64,000 nucleotides of DNA, from NCBI GenBank assembly GCA_014529385.2, contig CM043944.1, positions 65,244,248 through 65,308,247 on the forward strand. The letters are read 5' to 3'. Below the pieces are notes generated by a model that was not told the DNA's origin, made no database searches, and saw nothing but the letters and a program-made list of their open reading frames with translations. The position numbers and the translations under genes were made by a program. This stretch comes from Adiantum capillus-veneris (lineage: Eukaryota > Streptophyta > Polypodiopsida > Polypodiales > Pteridaceae). Shown here one piece after another: positions 1 through 10,899 of the stretch. The stretch's first letter is position 1, and each line of letters begins with the position of its first letter.

Positions 1-107
1 AAGCGGGCTAGTGAAGGCAATAGAAGGAATCATAAAGGCATTCATCACTTTTATCCGACTTGGGAATGGGAGAAGAGCATAATCCCACCTACTCATTTTT
101 GTTCTGA
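1..107 (-). mobile_element. LINE ORF2 fragment (reverse transcriptase region)
   Basis: These bases match, with a few substitutions, the stretch starting at 12003 and again at 17264, which lies in the reverse-transcriptase part of the minus-strand LINE. The match ends abruptly at 105-107, where a copia LTR begins, with a shared 'GA' at the join. It is a truncated copy and codes for nothing on its own. Confidence 0.85.
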
Positions 108-501
108 TTGGAGGGTCCGATTTGGACTTATTCGCACAAGGGCAACTACACATGGCTGCCTCTTATAAGAGAGGGCAACCCTTTTGGCCTATAAAAGGAG
201 GCCATTTCTACACACATTTGATAGTGTGTGAAGTTGATGCAACAAGGTGAGTGTGAGGTGGTGAGAGTGAAGCAAGGTGGGAGCTCCATTAAGGGTATAA
301 TCCCTTTGTAAACTACTTTTTGTTTTGAAGTACTAAAGCCATTAAGTGGCTGCTTTCCCGTGGACGTAGCCCACATTGGATAAACCACGTATATCGTGTG
401 TACTCTCTCTCTCTACTCTATAATCTCGTGTATGTAAATTTGTCTCGCTCCATTAAGTAATCTACTCAATTATCTATTTGGCTACGTCTTATTTCCTAAC
501 A
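107..501 (+). mobile_element. 5'-truncated LTR of copia element 1
   Basis: This is homologous to the right 400 bp of the complete 718-bp solo LTR at 10182-10899, with scattered substitutions. It ends in the canonical TTCCTAACA, followed by AC and a primer-binding site. The first roughly 320 bp of the LTR are missing; LINE sequence abuts the break. A TATA box is retained. Confidence 0.88.
190..196 (+). promoter_or_regulatory. TATA box of copia LTR
   Basis: TATAAAA sits in the context GGCC-TATAAAA-GGAGGCC and is preserved at the same place in the solo LTRs (10582-10588 and 15844-15850). Position in the LTR and sequence fit the core promoter of the element, with transcription expected to start about 30 bp downstream. 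The assignment is by motif only. Confidence 0.65.
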
Positions 502-503
502 AC

Positions 504-515
504 TGGTATCAGAGC
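504..515 (+). other. Primer-binding site of copia element 1
   Basis: TGGTATCAGAGC lies two bases after the LTR end. This is the standard plant retrotransposon primer site complementary to the 3' end of initiator tRNA-Met. It fixes the LTR boundary at 501 and the orientation of the element as +. Confidence 0.9.
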
Positions 516-574
516 AAGGTTTGCTCGTAGCTAAGTTATCTCAAGGAAAGGATTCCTTGAATTGAGTGGGAGTT

Positions 575-1375
575 ATGGTGGAGGAAGGGAAGCTCAAGAT
601 TGAGAAATTTAACGGCAAAAACTATCAACATTGGAAGATGCAGATTGAAGACTATCTCTACCAAAAGGACCTCTATTTGCCACTAGGCAGTCTTGCAAAG
701 AAGCCCGCAACGATGGCAGATGAAGCATGGATTGTCCTTGATCGAAAGGCACTGGGAACAATCCGGTTAAGCTTAGCGTCAACGGTGGCCTTCAATGTTT
801 TGGAGATGAAGACCACGGAGGACTTGTTGAAGTCACTTGATGACTTCTACGAGAAACCATCGGCATCCAATAAGGTATTTCTTATGAAGCGCTTGTTCAA
901 TCTAAAGATGGCAGAGAATGGTTCAGTTGCAAAACACCTAAATGACTTTAACACAAACATAAGTCAACTTCGATCGGTGAAAATCAATTTCGATGACGAA
1001 GTGCGAGCTCTCCTTATACTATCATCTCTACCGGATAGTTGGGACAGCCTTATGATGGCTATAAGTAATTCTATTTCTGACACACATACTCTTAAGTTTG
1101 ATGATGTTGTGGGTGTTCTCCTAAGCGAGAAAATACGGAGGAGAAGCACAGGAGAATCATCAAGTGCTGCGCTGTCAGTGGAAACAAGAGGAAGGCCTAA
1201 GGAGAGGTTCAAAAACCAAAAGGGCTGTGATCGCTCAAGGTGAAGCAAGTCACACACAAAGTCAGTTCTTGAATGTTGGAACTGCGGCAAGAAAGGCCAA
1301 GTCAAGAAGGATTGTTGGTCCAAGAAGAAGAAGGAGACAGAGTCTCAAGACAACAATCCAACATCAGCGGCCAAT
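575..1375 (+). pseudogene. gag: Copia element 1 gag (UBN2-type capsid and zinc knuckle)
   Basis: The ATG at 575 opens a protein starting MVEEGKLKIEKFNGKNYQHW, the usual N-terminus of plant copia Gag (UBN2 family), which coats the RNA in virus-like particles. The frame runs to a stop near 1243. The zinc knuckle that should follow is read in another frame at about 1270-1315 as CWNCGKKGQVKKDC, in which the usual His is replaced by Gln. The frameshift and altered knuckle indicate a dead copy. The alternative GTG upstream of the ATG has no support. Confidence 0.8.
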
Positions 1376-3760
1376 GTGGCACGTAAAGTAGAGCAAGATG
1401 CTCTAATTCTCTCATTAGACGATGTGTCTAATTCTTGGATAGTAGATTCCAAGGCTTCATTCCATGCGACACCACACAAGCAACATTTCCAAGACTACAC
1501 CAAAGGTAATTTTGGGTATGTATACATGGGAGATGATGAAGCTTGTGAGATTGTCGGCAAAGGTACAGTTTCTATCCAAACTACTAACGGAAATGAATGG
1601 AAGCTTAAAGATGTTAGGCATGTTCCTTCTCTTTGCAAAAATTTAATCTCTACAAGACAATTGGATGATCAAGGTCACAACATTGCATTCGGAAACAAAC
1701 GGTGGAAGATGTCAAAAGGATCTTTGGTGGTTGCCAAGGGAGAAAAGGTCGGTACACTTTACTTGTGTACTGTTAGCAGGAAACCTTCAGCTTGTGCAGC
1801 AACTACAGAAGTTGACAGTGTAGTGTGGCACTACCGGCTTGGGCATATGAGTGCCAAAGGAATGCAAATCCTTCAAACAAAGAAGCTTCTACCAGGTTTG
1901 AAAGAAGTGGACTTAGAGTTCTGTGAAGATTGTGTTTATGGTAAACTAAAGAGGGTAGAATTTCAAAAATCAGGAAATGAAAGAAAAAATAAAAAACTTG
2001 AGTTGGTTCATTCTGATGTTTGGGGTCCTGCAAGTACACCATCACTTGGTGGCTCATTGTACTACGTAACATTCATAGACGATGCGACTAGAAAAACATG
2101 GGTTTATGTCATGAAGAATAAATCCGATGTATTTTCTATATTTCAAAGGTGGAAAGCCTTTGTGGAGAATGAAATAGGTACCAAGGATAAATGCCTCAGA
2201 TCCAACAATGGAGGTGAATATTGCAGCCAAGATTTTGAAAGATTTTGTGCTAGCAATGGCATTCAGAGGCAAAGGACAACCCCAAGGACACCTCAACAAA
2301 ATGGGATTTTGGAAAGGATGAACATGGACAAGCATGGAGCGAGCACGAAGCATGCGGCTACATGCAGACCTACTGCTTGAGCTTTGGGAGGAAGCTGTAA
2401 GTACGTCTGTGTACTTAATCAACCGGTCACCCTCAACGGCATTGGATGGGGGAGTTCCATTAGAGGCATGGACAGGTAAACCGGTGAAATATGCATTTCT
2501 CAAAGTGTTTGGGTGTGAGGCTTTCATGCACATAGATAGAAGCCTAAGATCAAAGCTAGATGCAATGTCCAAAAAGTGTTTCTTCATTGGCTATGGAGAA
2601 GGTGACTTTGGGTATCGCCTATGGAATCCAAAAGATGGTAAAATCTTAAGGAGTAGGGATGTAATTTTTAACGAAAAAAATATGTACAAAGATTACTTGG
2701 AAAGAAAACAAACAAAAGAAACATGTGATGAGTACATGGAGCTTGAGGACGGTGAAGACTCAAGGACTGCAAACGGTGACAATGTGCAACAACGTCAACC
2801 AAATGAGGAGCCTCAACCTATTCCCCGAAGATCTACAAGAGCAAGTAGACCTCCAGAAAGGTTTTTTCCTTCCTTCAACCATCTCTTGATCTCAGATTCT
2901 GGATAGCCGGAATCATACGAAGAAGCTATGCAACAAGAATCCAAAGAAGAATGGACGAAGAGCATGCAAGTGGAGATGGACTGACTACATTGCAACCAAA
3001 CATGGGAGTTGGTTGAGTTGCCTAAGGATAATCGGGCACTTCAAAACAAATGGGTGTACAAGCTGAAGGAAGAAGAAGGTGGGAAGAAAAGGTACAAGTC
3101 TAGGCTTGTGGTAAAAGGGTTTTCTCAAAAGAAAGGTATTGACTTCAATGAAATATTTTCTTCTGTTGTAAAAATGAACTCAATTAGGCTTGTCTTATGC
3201 CTTGTGGCTGATCATGATCTAAATCTCGAGCAAATGGATGTAAATACGGCATTCCCTCACGGTGACTTAGAGGAGGAAATCTACATGCTTCAAGGGTATG
3301 AAGTAAAAGGTAAGGAGAAAATGGTTTGCATATTAAATAAGAGCTTGTATGGTTTAAAGCAAACATCAAGACAATGGTACTTGAAGTTTGATCGATGGAT
3401 GTTGGATCATGGATTCACAAGATGCAACTTGGATCACTGCGTCTACATGAAGAATTTGGAGATGGGAAGTTCATCATCTTAATGTTGTATGTTGATGACA
3501 TGCTGATTGCAATTAACATGCAGGACATCAAAGACCTAAAAGAGGAGCTGTCTAAATATTTTTCAATGAAAGATTTAGGGCCTGCAAAGAGGATACTTGG
3601 TATGGAAATATCAAGGGACAAGGTGAAGAAGACAATAAAGCTATCTCAAGAAGATTACATCAAAAAGGTACTAGAAAGGTTTGCAATGCAAAATGCAAAA
3701 TCAGTTTCTACACCTTTGGCTTGTCACTTTAAACTAACGAAAGATATGTGTCCAAAGACA
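1376..3760 (+). pseudogene. pol: Copia element 1 pol, degenerate and 3'-truncated
   Basis: Domains appear in copia order. A protease remnant reads IVDSKASFHAT (about 1438-1470), with the catalytic DSG changed to DSK. An integrase follows, with HSDVWG (about 2010), a second acidic block reading RSNNGGEY (about 2200) where Asp is replaced by Asn, and QQNGILERMN (about 2300). The reverse transcriptase spans about 3000-3750, from WVYKLKEEEGG through SLYGLKQTSRQWY to LYVDDMLIA (about 3485-3510). The frame breaks at about 2330, 2906-3008 and 3482. Pol stops after CHFKLTKDMCPK, before RNase H, where it joins an inverted second copia. Lost catalytic residues plus frame breaks make it non-functional. 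Confidence 0.85.
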
Positions 3761-3762
3761 GC

Positions 3763-5892
3763 TTGCCAATGCTTAGACCATGGGCTATGCATAAATATGC
3801 TGACCTGTGAGACTGCAAACTGAATATCCGGCCTCGTGTTACATACATAAATGAGGCAGCCAACATCAGTTTGGTAAAGAGTGACATCAACAGGATCACC
3901 AGCATCATGCAGACTCAACTTCAAACCTGTTTCCATGGGAGTGGCAATAGGTTTGCAATCCTCAAGTCCAAACTTACATAGCAATGTCTCTATGTAACTT
4001 TTCTGACACAAGGCAATACCACCATCACACTGCTTAAACTGTATACACAAATAATGATGCAACAGCCCCAAATCTTTCATCTTGAAAGTAGCATTCAAAT
4101 CAGCCTTAAATTCAGCAATATGTCTCTCATTTGGTCCAGTGATCAGCAAATCATCAACATAGAGAACCACAATGAGAAGTACATCACCCTCACGCTTTAC
4201 ATACAATGTGCTTTCTGTTGGACTGTTACGAAAGCCTTGTTTGACCAAATGAGTGTCAGCTTTCTCATACCAAGCACGAGGAGATTGCTTCAACCCATAC
4301 AAAGCCTTCTTACATCTGCACACTTTGTCCTCTTGTTCTTTTATGACAAAACCGCGAGGCTGCGTTACATAAACTTCCTCAAATATGTCACCATTCAAGA
4401 AAGCAGTAACAATGTCTGATTGATGTACATCCCAACCAAAATGAGCTGCCAATGCACATAGAAAACGCACAGTAGTCATACGACAAGTGGGAGAAAAAGT
4501 CTCTTCATAATCTATGCCTTTTTGCTGTGCATAACCCTTTGCAACAAGTCGAGCCTTATGGCGATCGATCTCACCATCCGGCTTGCGTTTCAACTTGTAA
4601 ACCCACTTCGTACCAATGGCCTTTTTGCCAGGAGGCAAATCACATAAAGTCCATGTGTCATTTTCTATAAGTGCATTATATTCCGATTGCATGGCAGCCA
4701 TCCAATTTTCTGAATTCTGTACTTCATCAAAAGACAGAGGCTCCTCAACATAATGTAAACTAGACACAGCCAAATCATAACAATCTGATGCATAAGATGC
4801 ATGGCGAGCGCGTGAACGAGTACGACTAGACAAAGGTGCATCCAATTTACTGTCACGCAAAGTGTGCACCAGCCATTTTGGCATACCTCTAGCCTGCTCA
4901 TTTTCAGCCCTTTCCTCATCAAGTACATCATGTACATCTGCATCAGTAATAGGCTGATCTAAAACATTTTCAGAAACCCTTATAGGCTGTACATTTGCCT
5001 CATTGGAACTTACATTCGTATTTCCACCACTGAAAAGAGGCAACAAAGTGTCATAAATGTCCTGTGAGCTTACATTACTGTCTCTGGTACATGACACCAA
5101 GGGTTGAACAGAATCTTCCACAAACATGACATCCCGTGAAACCAGAATATGTTTTTTTTGCGGATGATACAACCTGTCACCTTTGCTTTCAGCACTATAA
5201 TCAACAAAAATACATTTGACAGCCTTATCATCCAATTTTTTGTGCTGCACTTGTGGCACCAAAGCATATGCCAAATAGCCAAAAACACGCATGTGCTCAA
5301 TAGAAGGTTTTCTATCATGCCATGCTTCATATGGAGTAATAGACTGCAAAGCTTTAGTAGGACACCTGTTCAGTACATAAGTGGCACACATAATGGCCTC
5401 AAGCCAAAAAGAATGCGGCAAAGCTTGACTTTTGACCATACATCGTGCCATTTCCGTCAGTGACGTGTTTTTCCTCTCAGCAACACCATTTTTCTGAGGT
5501 GTATAAGGCACTATACATTGGTGTTTTATCCCACGACTAGCCAGAAATGCATTAAATTCATGAGACATATACTCCCCCCCTCGATCGGAACGGAGGGTGC
5601 CCATAGTACATTTCGAGACATTTTCAGCCATAGCCAGAAATTGTTTGAAGCACATAAAAACTTCGGACTTCGCTTTAAGCGGAAATACCCAAGGACGCAG
5701 TTTGCATGGGCCCGCAAACATCACTATGCACAAGCTGCAACCTGCATGTGACCCGAACTGAACCATCCTTTGGAAATTTAGAACGCTGCATCTTACCCAA
5801 AATACAGCCTTCACAAACATGTTTGACAGGTGCTTCAAGAGGCGGCAAAGAAGCAACCATATCAGATTTCTACAAACGCAGTAAACTGGCAA
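3763..5892 (-). pseudogene. pol: Copia element 2 pol (integrase core and reverse transcriptase), 3'-truncated
   Basis: Read leftwards, this frame holds the integrase catalytic block LRSDRGGEYMSHEF and QKNGVAERKN, an integrase C-terminal part ending near SRDVMFVEDS, then a reverse transcriptase: TWTLCDLPPGKKAIGTKW, LVAKGYAQQKGIDYEETFSP, KALYGLKQSPRAWY, and the catalytic YVDD near 4149-4163. It ends at HSPWSKHWQAV, just where RNase H should begin, and abuts copia 1 in opposite orientation. Frame and catalytic residues are largely preserved, so it is younger or better kept than copia 1. At its start the segment between HSDVCGP and PLKAKSEVF is shorter than usual in copia integrases, and the frame changes there. 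Confidence 0.88.
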
Positions 5893-7438
5893 AATTCAGA
5901 TGACCAAAACGTGCATGCCAAAGTTTTGCATCTGAAATAGCGCTTGAATCTGCAACAGCATTTGCAAAATTTTGTCCACACTTGTCATACAAAGTGAGCT
6001 TATACAGCCCACACAACAAAAGACCACATGCAACAATTTCATCACCAAAACTGAGATCATGAACTGTACATCTGTCATCCACAAATTTGACTACAAGTCC
6101 AAGTCTAGCAAGTGCAGATACAGACAAGAGATTCTTCTTGGTCCTAGGTACATAAAGTGCATCAACAAGTGTGAAGGAACTGCCATTAGCAGCACTGAGC
6201 ACAATCTTTCCAACTCCCTGAACTTGATAAGAGGCGTTGTTGGCACAAGTGACTGAATTCCCATGAGGGACAGACTCGAGAGAGGTAAACAATTCACGAT
6301 GTGAGGTAATGTGCTTTGTAGCACCACTGTCAAAATACCACACATGTGAATCTGCAGCAACTGACAAGCATGCATCATGGACAACAGGATTGTAAGTGCA
6401 CTCTGCGCTAAACGCCCAATCTGCATCAATATCAGTAACACAGTCTCCTTTCACAAAAGACTCAACAATGGCTGCATTTGTAGTGGAACCAGCATTTGCA
6501 GTGGAACCACCCTCTTTCTTCTTAGCCTCTTTGGCCTTCAACTTAGGACACGACTTGATCAAGTGATCATTGGCTTTACAATAACGGCAACGCATCTTCT
6601 TTTTGCCCTTATCACCAGAATTGCTAGACAAAGTACTGCCAGCAGAAGCATTAGGAACAAAATTTTTGCCACTCGCAGCAGAACCATAAGAATTGGCTGC
6701 ATTACTGTTACCACCCTTCCTTTGAGAAGCAATAAAATCCTTTTCAACTGCACGCTGCCTAGTCCTGTTTTTTCTGGAAAGTGACTCTTGCAATAGCAAT
6801 GTGCATAATGCATCAAAATTGACAACTTCAGGATTTCCTTGGGTCATAAGTCTCCAAGTACTAGCAAAAGTCTGGTAGGAATCTGGTAAGGCATGAAGAA
6901 CAGTCTGCACAAGGGAACTGTCTGAAATGACTTCACCTGCAGAAATAAGCTTCTCATTGATATCCTTGACACTAGCAAGGAAAGTGTCCATATCATCTTC
7001 CTCATGCATAATCTTCGACTCCAGCTCTTTACGCAGCAAAGAAATTTTAGCCTCATTGTGGCTTGCATAAAGACCTGCTAAAATATCCCAAGCCTGTTTT
7101 GCAGATTTTGCTGAACGGATGTGAGGAACAATGGTGCGCTTCACAGACAACGCAATCAATGCATGAGCCTGCGCATCCTTAACATCCCAACGAGCTTGTT
7201 CTACCGTAGGCAAAACAACTCTAACAGCTGTAATCCTTGCAGCAAGACCTGCAACATCCTCAACATCGCCTACATCCTCAGAACCAGGACGTACATCAAT
7301 GCCCTGCACAATGTTCCAAAAACCCTTTGACACAAGAACATGTTGCATCATATAAGCCCACATAGGATAGTTGTCCCCATCCAACCTGTCCTCAGCAACA
7401 AACATCTTGAACACATCTGTGTTGTTGTTGTCAGCCAT
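5675..7438 (-). pseudogene. gag-pol: Copia element 2 gag, protease and integrase N-terminus
   Basis: I start this at the ATG at 7438 (MADNNNTDVFKMF), not at the in-frame codon 20 residues upstream, because copia Gag proteins begin this way. Domains in order: a UBN2-type Gag; a CX2CX4HX4C zinc knuckle CRYCKANDHLIKSC (about 6600-6555); aspartic protease WYFDSGATKHIT with an intact DSGA (about 6345-6310); and an integrase zinc region LWHARFGHL...CEGCILGK. A single TAG at 5870-5872 interrupts the frame after GHLNFASLLRL, but the frame reopens directly after it and runs to about 5675. So this is one nonsense change followed by a frame break at the integrase core. Confidence 0.87.
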
Positions 7439-7607
7439 GGTAAATGCTGCACCTGATGTGAAAACTGCCGGAAAATAGGAGAAACGGAGCGGGAACAACC
7501 TGTGCTATATAGCGCAAACAGTAGAAGACTATAAGGCACCTATTATGCAGAAAATGGAACTGACAGAAATTCTGCACAAAATGACGAAATAGCCCGTGCA
7601 GTACTGC
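7439..7607 (-). mobile_element. Copia element 2 untranslated leader, left part
   Basis: This lies upstream of the copia 2 Gag start. Its last 30 bases (7578-7607) recur at 8877-8906, where the leader continues to a primer site and LTR. Here it is cut at 7604-7610 and joined to LINE sequence through a 3-bp GCC overlap. Confidence 0.78.
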
Positions 7608-8865
7608 CACCGACATCATCGTTATAGGGCGCCAATGTTTCAGTTTAGATCATGTGATTGGGTCCTTGAGATCATCCCAAAATTCCGTATAGAATTCCAC
7701 CGTCATCCCATCCCAACCAGGGGACTTTTCCTTGCCAAGGGCTTGCAATGCTAGTGAACATACGTCTTTGGAAAATGCCCGTTCCAAGTTATCAGCTTCT
7801 GAGTGGGGAATTTCCTTTTTAACACTCTGAAATAAGGTCCCTCTGGCTTCTTTCACTTCTTGGGACTGGGTCTCCGGCCGTCCAATGATTTGACTAAAAT
7901 AGCTCAGCATCATATCAGCCATTTCATCCTGGTTATGAATTGTTGTCCCTTTCTCATCATCAAGCGAGCGAATGTGGCCCCGACTCTTCTTGATTTTTAA
8001 AGCCCTAAAAAACTGAGCTTGATTGGAGGCTTCCGGTTGCAAATAAATCTCCCTAGGAAGAAGTCTAGCCTTTTTGATATCTTCTAACTGCTTATTAGCG
8101 AGGTTCGATTTGGCTTCAAGCCATCATTTGTGTTCGACCTCAGTAGCATGCCCATTGGCTTTTATAGCCGTAAGCAATTGTACCTCCGTTGAAAGATGCA
8201 AAAGGTGATCCCCCCTAGATTTCTTGATTCAGGGGCCCGAGGTTTTGATTGATTTTTGGATGCTCCGAGTAAAGAGGTCCCACACATTGTGTTTATTGAG
8301 GTGGAAATCTTTTTTTAGCTTACCGAGTGTTTTCTTGGCTAGATTCCTGAAAAGAGGGTCTTTGAATAGGTGTGACCTTGTTACCAACAATTTTTTATTA
8401 CCTCTTGGGGCCTGCTCCTTCTCTTTACTCTTCTTAAATGTATTTGCAGAGGAATGTGATCCGAGAGGATTGTTGTTGGGACTTCCTTCATTTCCATCAC
8501 CATATTAAAGTCACCAACCAACAACCACTCCCCTTCAATAGGGGTATCTCTGAGATGCATCCATAGTTTAGCTCTATCTTTTGCATTGCAAGGGCCGTAC
8601 ACATTCACAATGGTGAGGCAACACCCTTCCCATCTGATTCTAATCCCCATCATTCTGCTGGATGGGTGGTTAAACCAACTTCCGCTCCAATTCTCTGTCC
8701 ACAATGCTGAGGACTCCACTGAAGGCGTTATTTCCTTCTCCATAGAATACCAGTTTCTTTCCTAGCATCTACTTTCTCTTGCTATGGGCATCTAGATGGT
8801 GTTCCTGAATGGCCCAAAAGTTGACTGTCTTCTCCTTTTTTATTTCCTCCGAGAATAGGGTACTC
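7608..8865 (-). mobile_element. LINE ORF2 segment (endonuclease to RT N-terminus), copy A
   Basis: This is nearly identical to 12870-14127 and 18131-19388. Read on the minus strand it gives an APE-type endonuclease remnant (VNVYGPCN, WLLVGDFNMV, LSDHIPL, within 8381-8743) and then the N-terminal side of the reverse transcriptase (EKSPGWDGMTVEFYTEFW, within 7650-8042). Between GDFN and SDH only about 15 residues remain where LINE endonucleases usually have many more, so part of the nuclease is deleted. The segment is bounded by copia 2 leader on both sides. Confidence 0.85.
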
Positions 8866-9097
8866 GAAAATGACGAAATGACGAAATAGCCCGTGCAGTA
8901 CTGCCTGTAGTGGAAACGGAGGCAGAAATGAGCCCAAATCAAAATTCTGAGCAGACCAAGCTCTTCGAGCCGTCCCAAAATTTTTGTCGACCTGTGAACG
9001 CTCGCCAAAGCTCACTGAAATCGGAGAAAGTGAGCAGGCTTGTGCTGGAGCAGCTGGCGACTAAGCCCGGGAGGGCGTGACCTGCTTTGACACCAAT
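8866..9097 (-). mobile_element. Copia element 2 leader with primer-binding site, copy A
   Basis: On the minus strand the LTR end at 9098 is followed by ATTGGTGTCAAAGCAGGTC (about 9079-9097), a primer-site variant resembling TGGTATCAGAGC. The leader then runs to the break at 8866, where LINE sequence resumes. The break carries a short stutter of AATGACGA, suggesting templated filler. Confidence 0.78.
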
Positions 9098-9539
9098 TGT
9101 CGGAATTAGGGTTGCAGAGAAACACACACAGCTTGGAGAAGATGAAGGAAGATCAAGGCACACAATAGAGAGTATTTTACTTTAGTGTGCAATGGAAAGA
9201 TAGATAGCCCTAGAGTGATGGGTGTATATACAATGCACGGGGGAAAAAACCTCCTTAAGAGGGAAAAAATGCCCCGGCGGTCCTAGTGTGTTCACACACA
9301 TCACTACCACATGTCTATGGTAACAGTTATGATTGGAATATTATGTGATATGCAAGCCTGAAAATCCTCATAAATTATACACCATGTACAACAGGGTTAT
9401 ACATCCCATCTTTAAATCCTAGAAAATTAGTCCATGCTACAAGCAAAAAAATGTATCGCCTCTAAGTCATCTGCCAACCAATGAACATCAAAGAATAACC
9501 AGCTCAATGGAACAATATAGCAACTTAAAGAAGCCAACA
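9098..9539 (-). mobile_element. 5' LTR of copia element 2, copy A (442 bp)
   Basis: On the + strand it begins TGTCGGAATTAGGG (TGTTGG in the second copy at 14360) and ends AGAAGCCAACA, giving the TG...CA ends and the matching TGTTGG/CCAACA terminal inverted repeat of an LTR. It is followed at 9540 by ATTAC, the likely target-site duplication, then LINE sequence. The partner LTR is absent. A TGTATATAC near 9229-9236 could be its TATA element. Confidence 0.83.
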
Positions 9540-10181
9540 ATTACTTTTTGTTTCAAAAACATTACAAGGATAAACACATTGACGTGGGTGGATTTTCATT
9601 GGATTGTTTTCTCAGAGGGTTTAGATGTCATCTCCTTCATTTTTCAATATGCGATGTCACTATTGATAGCTAGGTTCTATAGTTGCCTTATTGTAGCTTT
9701 GGAGGATGATCTTTTTTTTTTAATAACAAAACTCACAATTGTGCATGGATTATATTGAGCAGCCCAAAAAAATACAAGGTTTTGTCATGCTCATGTTAAG
9801 CCATGAAAACATCTAGGGATCATAATTACAACGGCTATTAGGGCAGCCACCCCTACCACCCTGCCTCCACATCCTTGATACCCAAGGTCCATACTCTTGT
9901 CATTCTAAGATTGTTTAATTACCGATGGCCAAGATTTGCCCCCATCCTCGGCATTCCATCAGCAGACAACAAGGTACAAGTAGTCCTAGACCAATCCTCC
10001 GAGTGATGCTTGCGTCCGAGTGTCCATATTAGCACTTTGCTTTCCTATATAATTTCTGCGAAGCTTGCCACCTCAAATCCTCCTTCAAAAACACGGCGGT
10101 TCCTTGTTTGCCATACATTATGAAAGAAAAAGTATCTGAGGATCTGAGTGCTGACAAGGAGTGCAGGACTACCTGAATTTT

Positions 10182-10899
10182 TGTTAGGTATGGAGCCTTA
10201 TTTACCCTTGTAATTTTCTCTGGTAAAAGCGCACATTTGTAAGGCACCCATTATGAGGAGAAGCCATCCTGCGTGAAGCAAAATCACTCACCCGAAACCA
10301 AAGTTTTCACGGCCAAGAATGAAAGGCAACTTATGGCGCTCGGTGGCGGAAGCCCCCCATACTTTTTTTTCCCTCGCCAGAATATTATGGCCGGACGGCA
10401 ACCGGAAAGTGCTCGGGAAACAACCATTGGTTGGCCGGTGGCCGGTGGTCGAATTCAAAAGGGGACTTGTCTTCTCAAGGGCGGCCACACATGGGCAGAT
10501 TGGAGGGTCCGATTTGGAATTATTCGCACAAGGGCGGCTACACATGGCTGCCTCTCATAAGAGAGGGCAGCCCTTTTGGCCTATAAAAGGAGGCCATTTC
10601 TACACACATTTGATAGTGTGTGAAGTTGATGCAACACGATGAGTGTGAGGTGGTGAGAGTGAAGCAAGGTGGGAGCTCCATTAAGGGTATAATCCCTTTG
10701 TAAACTACTTCTTGTTTTGAAGTACTAAAGCCATTGAGTGGCTGCTTTCCCATGGACGTAGCCCACATTGAGTGAACCACGTATATCGTGTGTACCCTCT
10801 CTCTCTTTCTCTACTCTATAATCTCGTGTATGTAAATTTGTCTCTCTCCATTAAGTAATCTACTCAATTATCTATTGAGCTACGTCTTATTTCCTAACA
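10182..10899 (+). mobile_element. Solo LTR of the copia 1 family, copy 1 (718 bp)
   Basis: It runs from TGTTAGGTATGG to TTATTTCCTAACA, with terminal inverted repeat TGTTAGG/CCTAACA, and is flanked on both sides by ATTTT (10177-10181 and 10900-10904). The 5-bp duplication and absence of internal sequence show a solo LTR, normally left by recombination between the two LTRs. It sits in LINE ORF2; removing it and one ATTTT rejoins the LINE reading. TATAAAA is at 10582-10588. Confidence 0.93.
10582..10588 (+). promoter_or_regulatory. TATA box of solo LTR copy 1
   Basis: TATAAAA in the same GGCC-...-GGAGGCC context as at 190. As a solo LTR this could drive read-through transcription to the right, antisense to the LINE; there is no direct evidence that it does. 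Confidence 0.6.

Noticed and set aside
10273-10642. Overlapping frames within the solo LTR
   Set aside because: They lie in LTR U3/R sequence with a TATA box; LTRs of this kind do not code.
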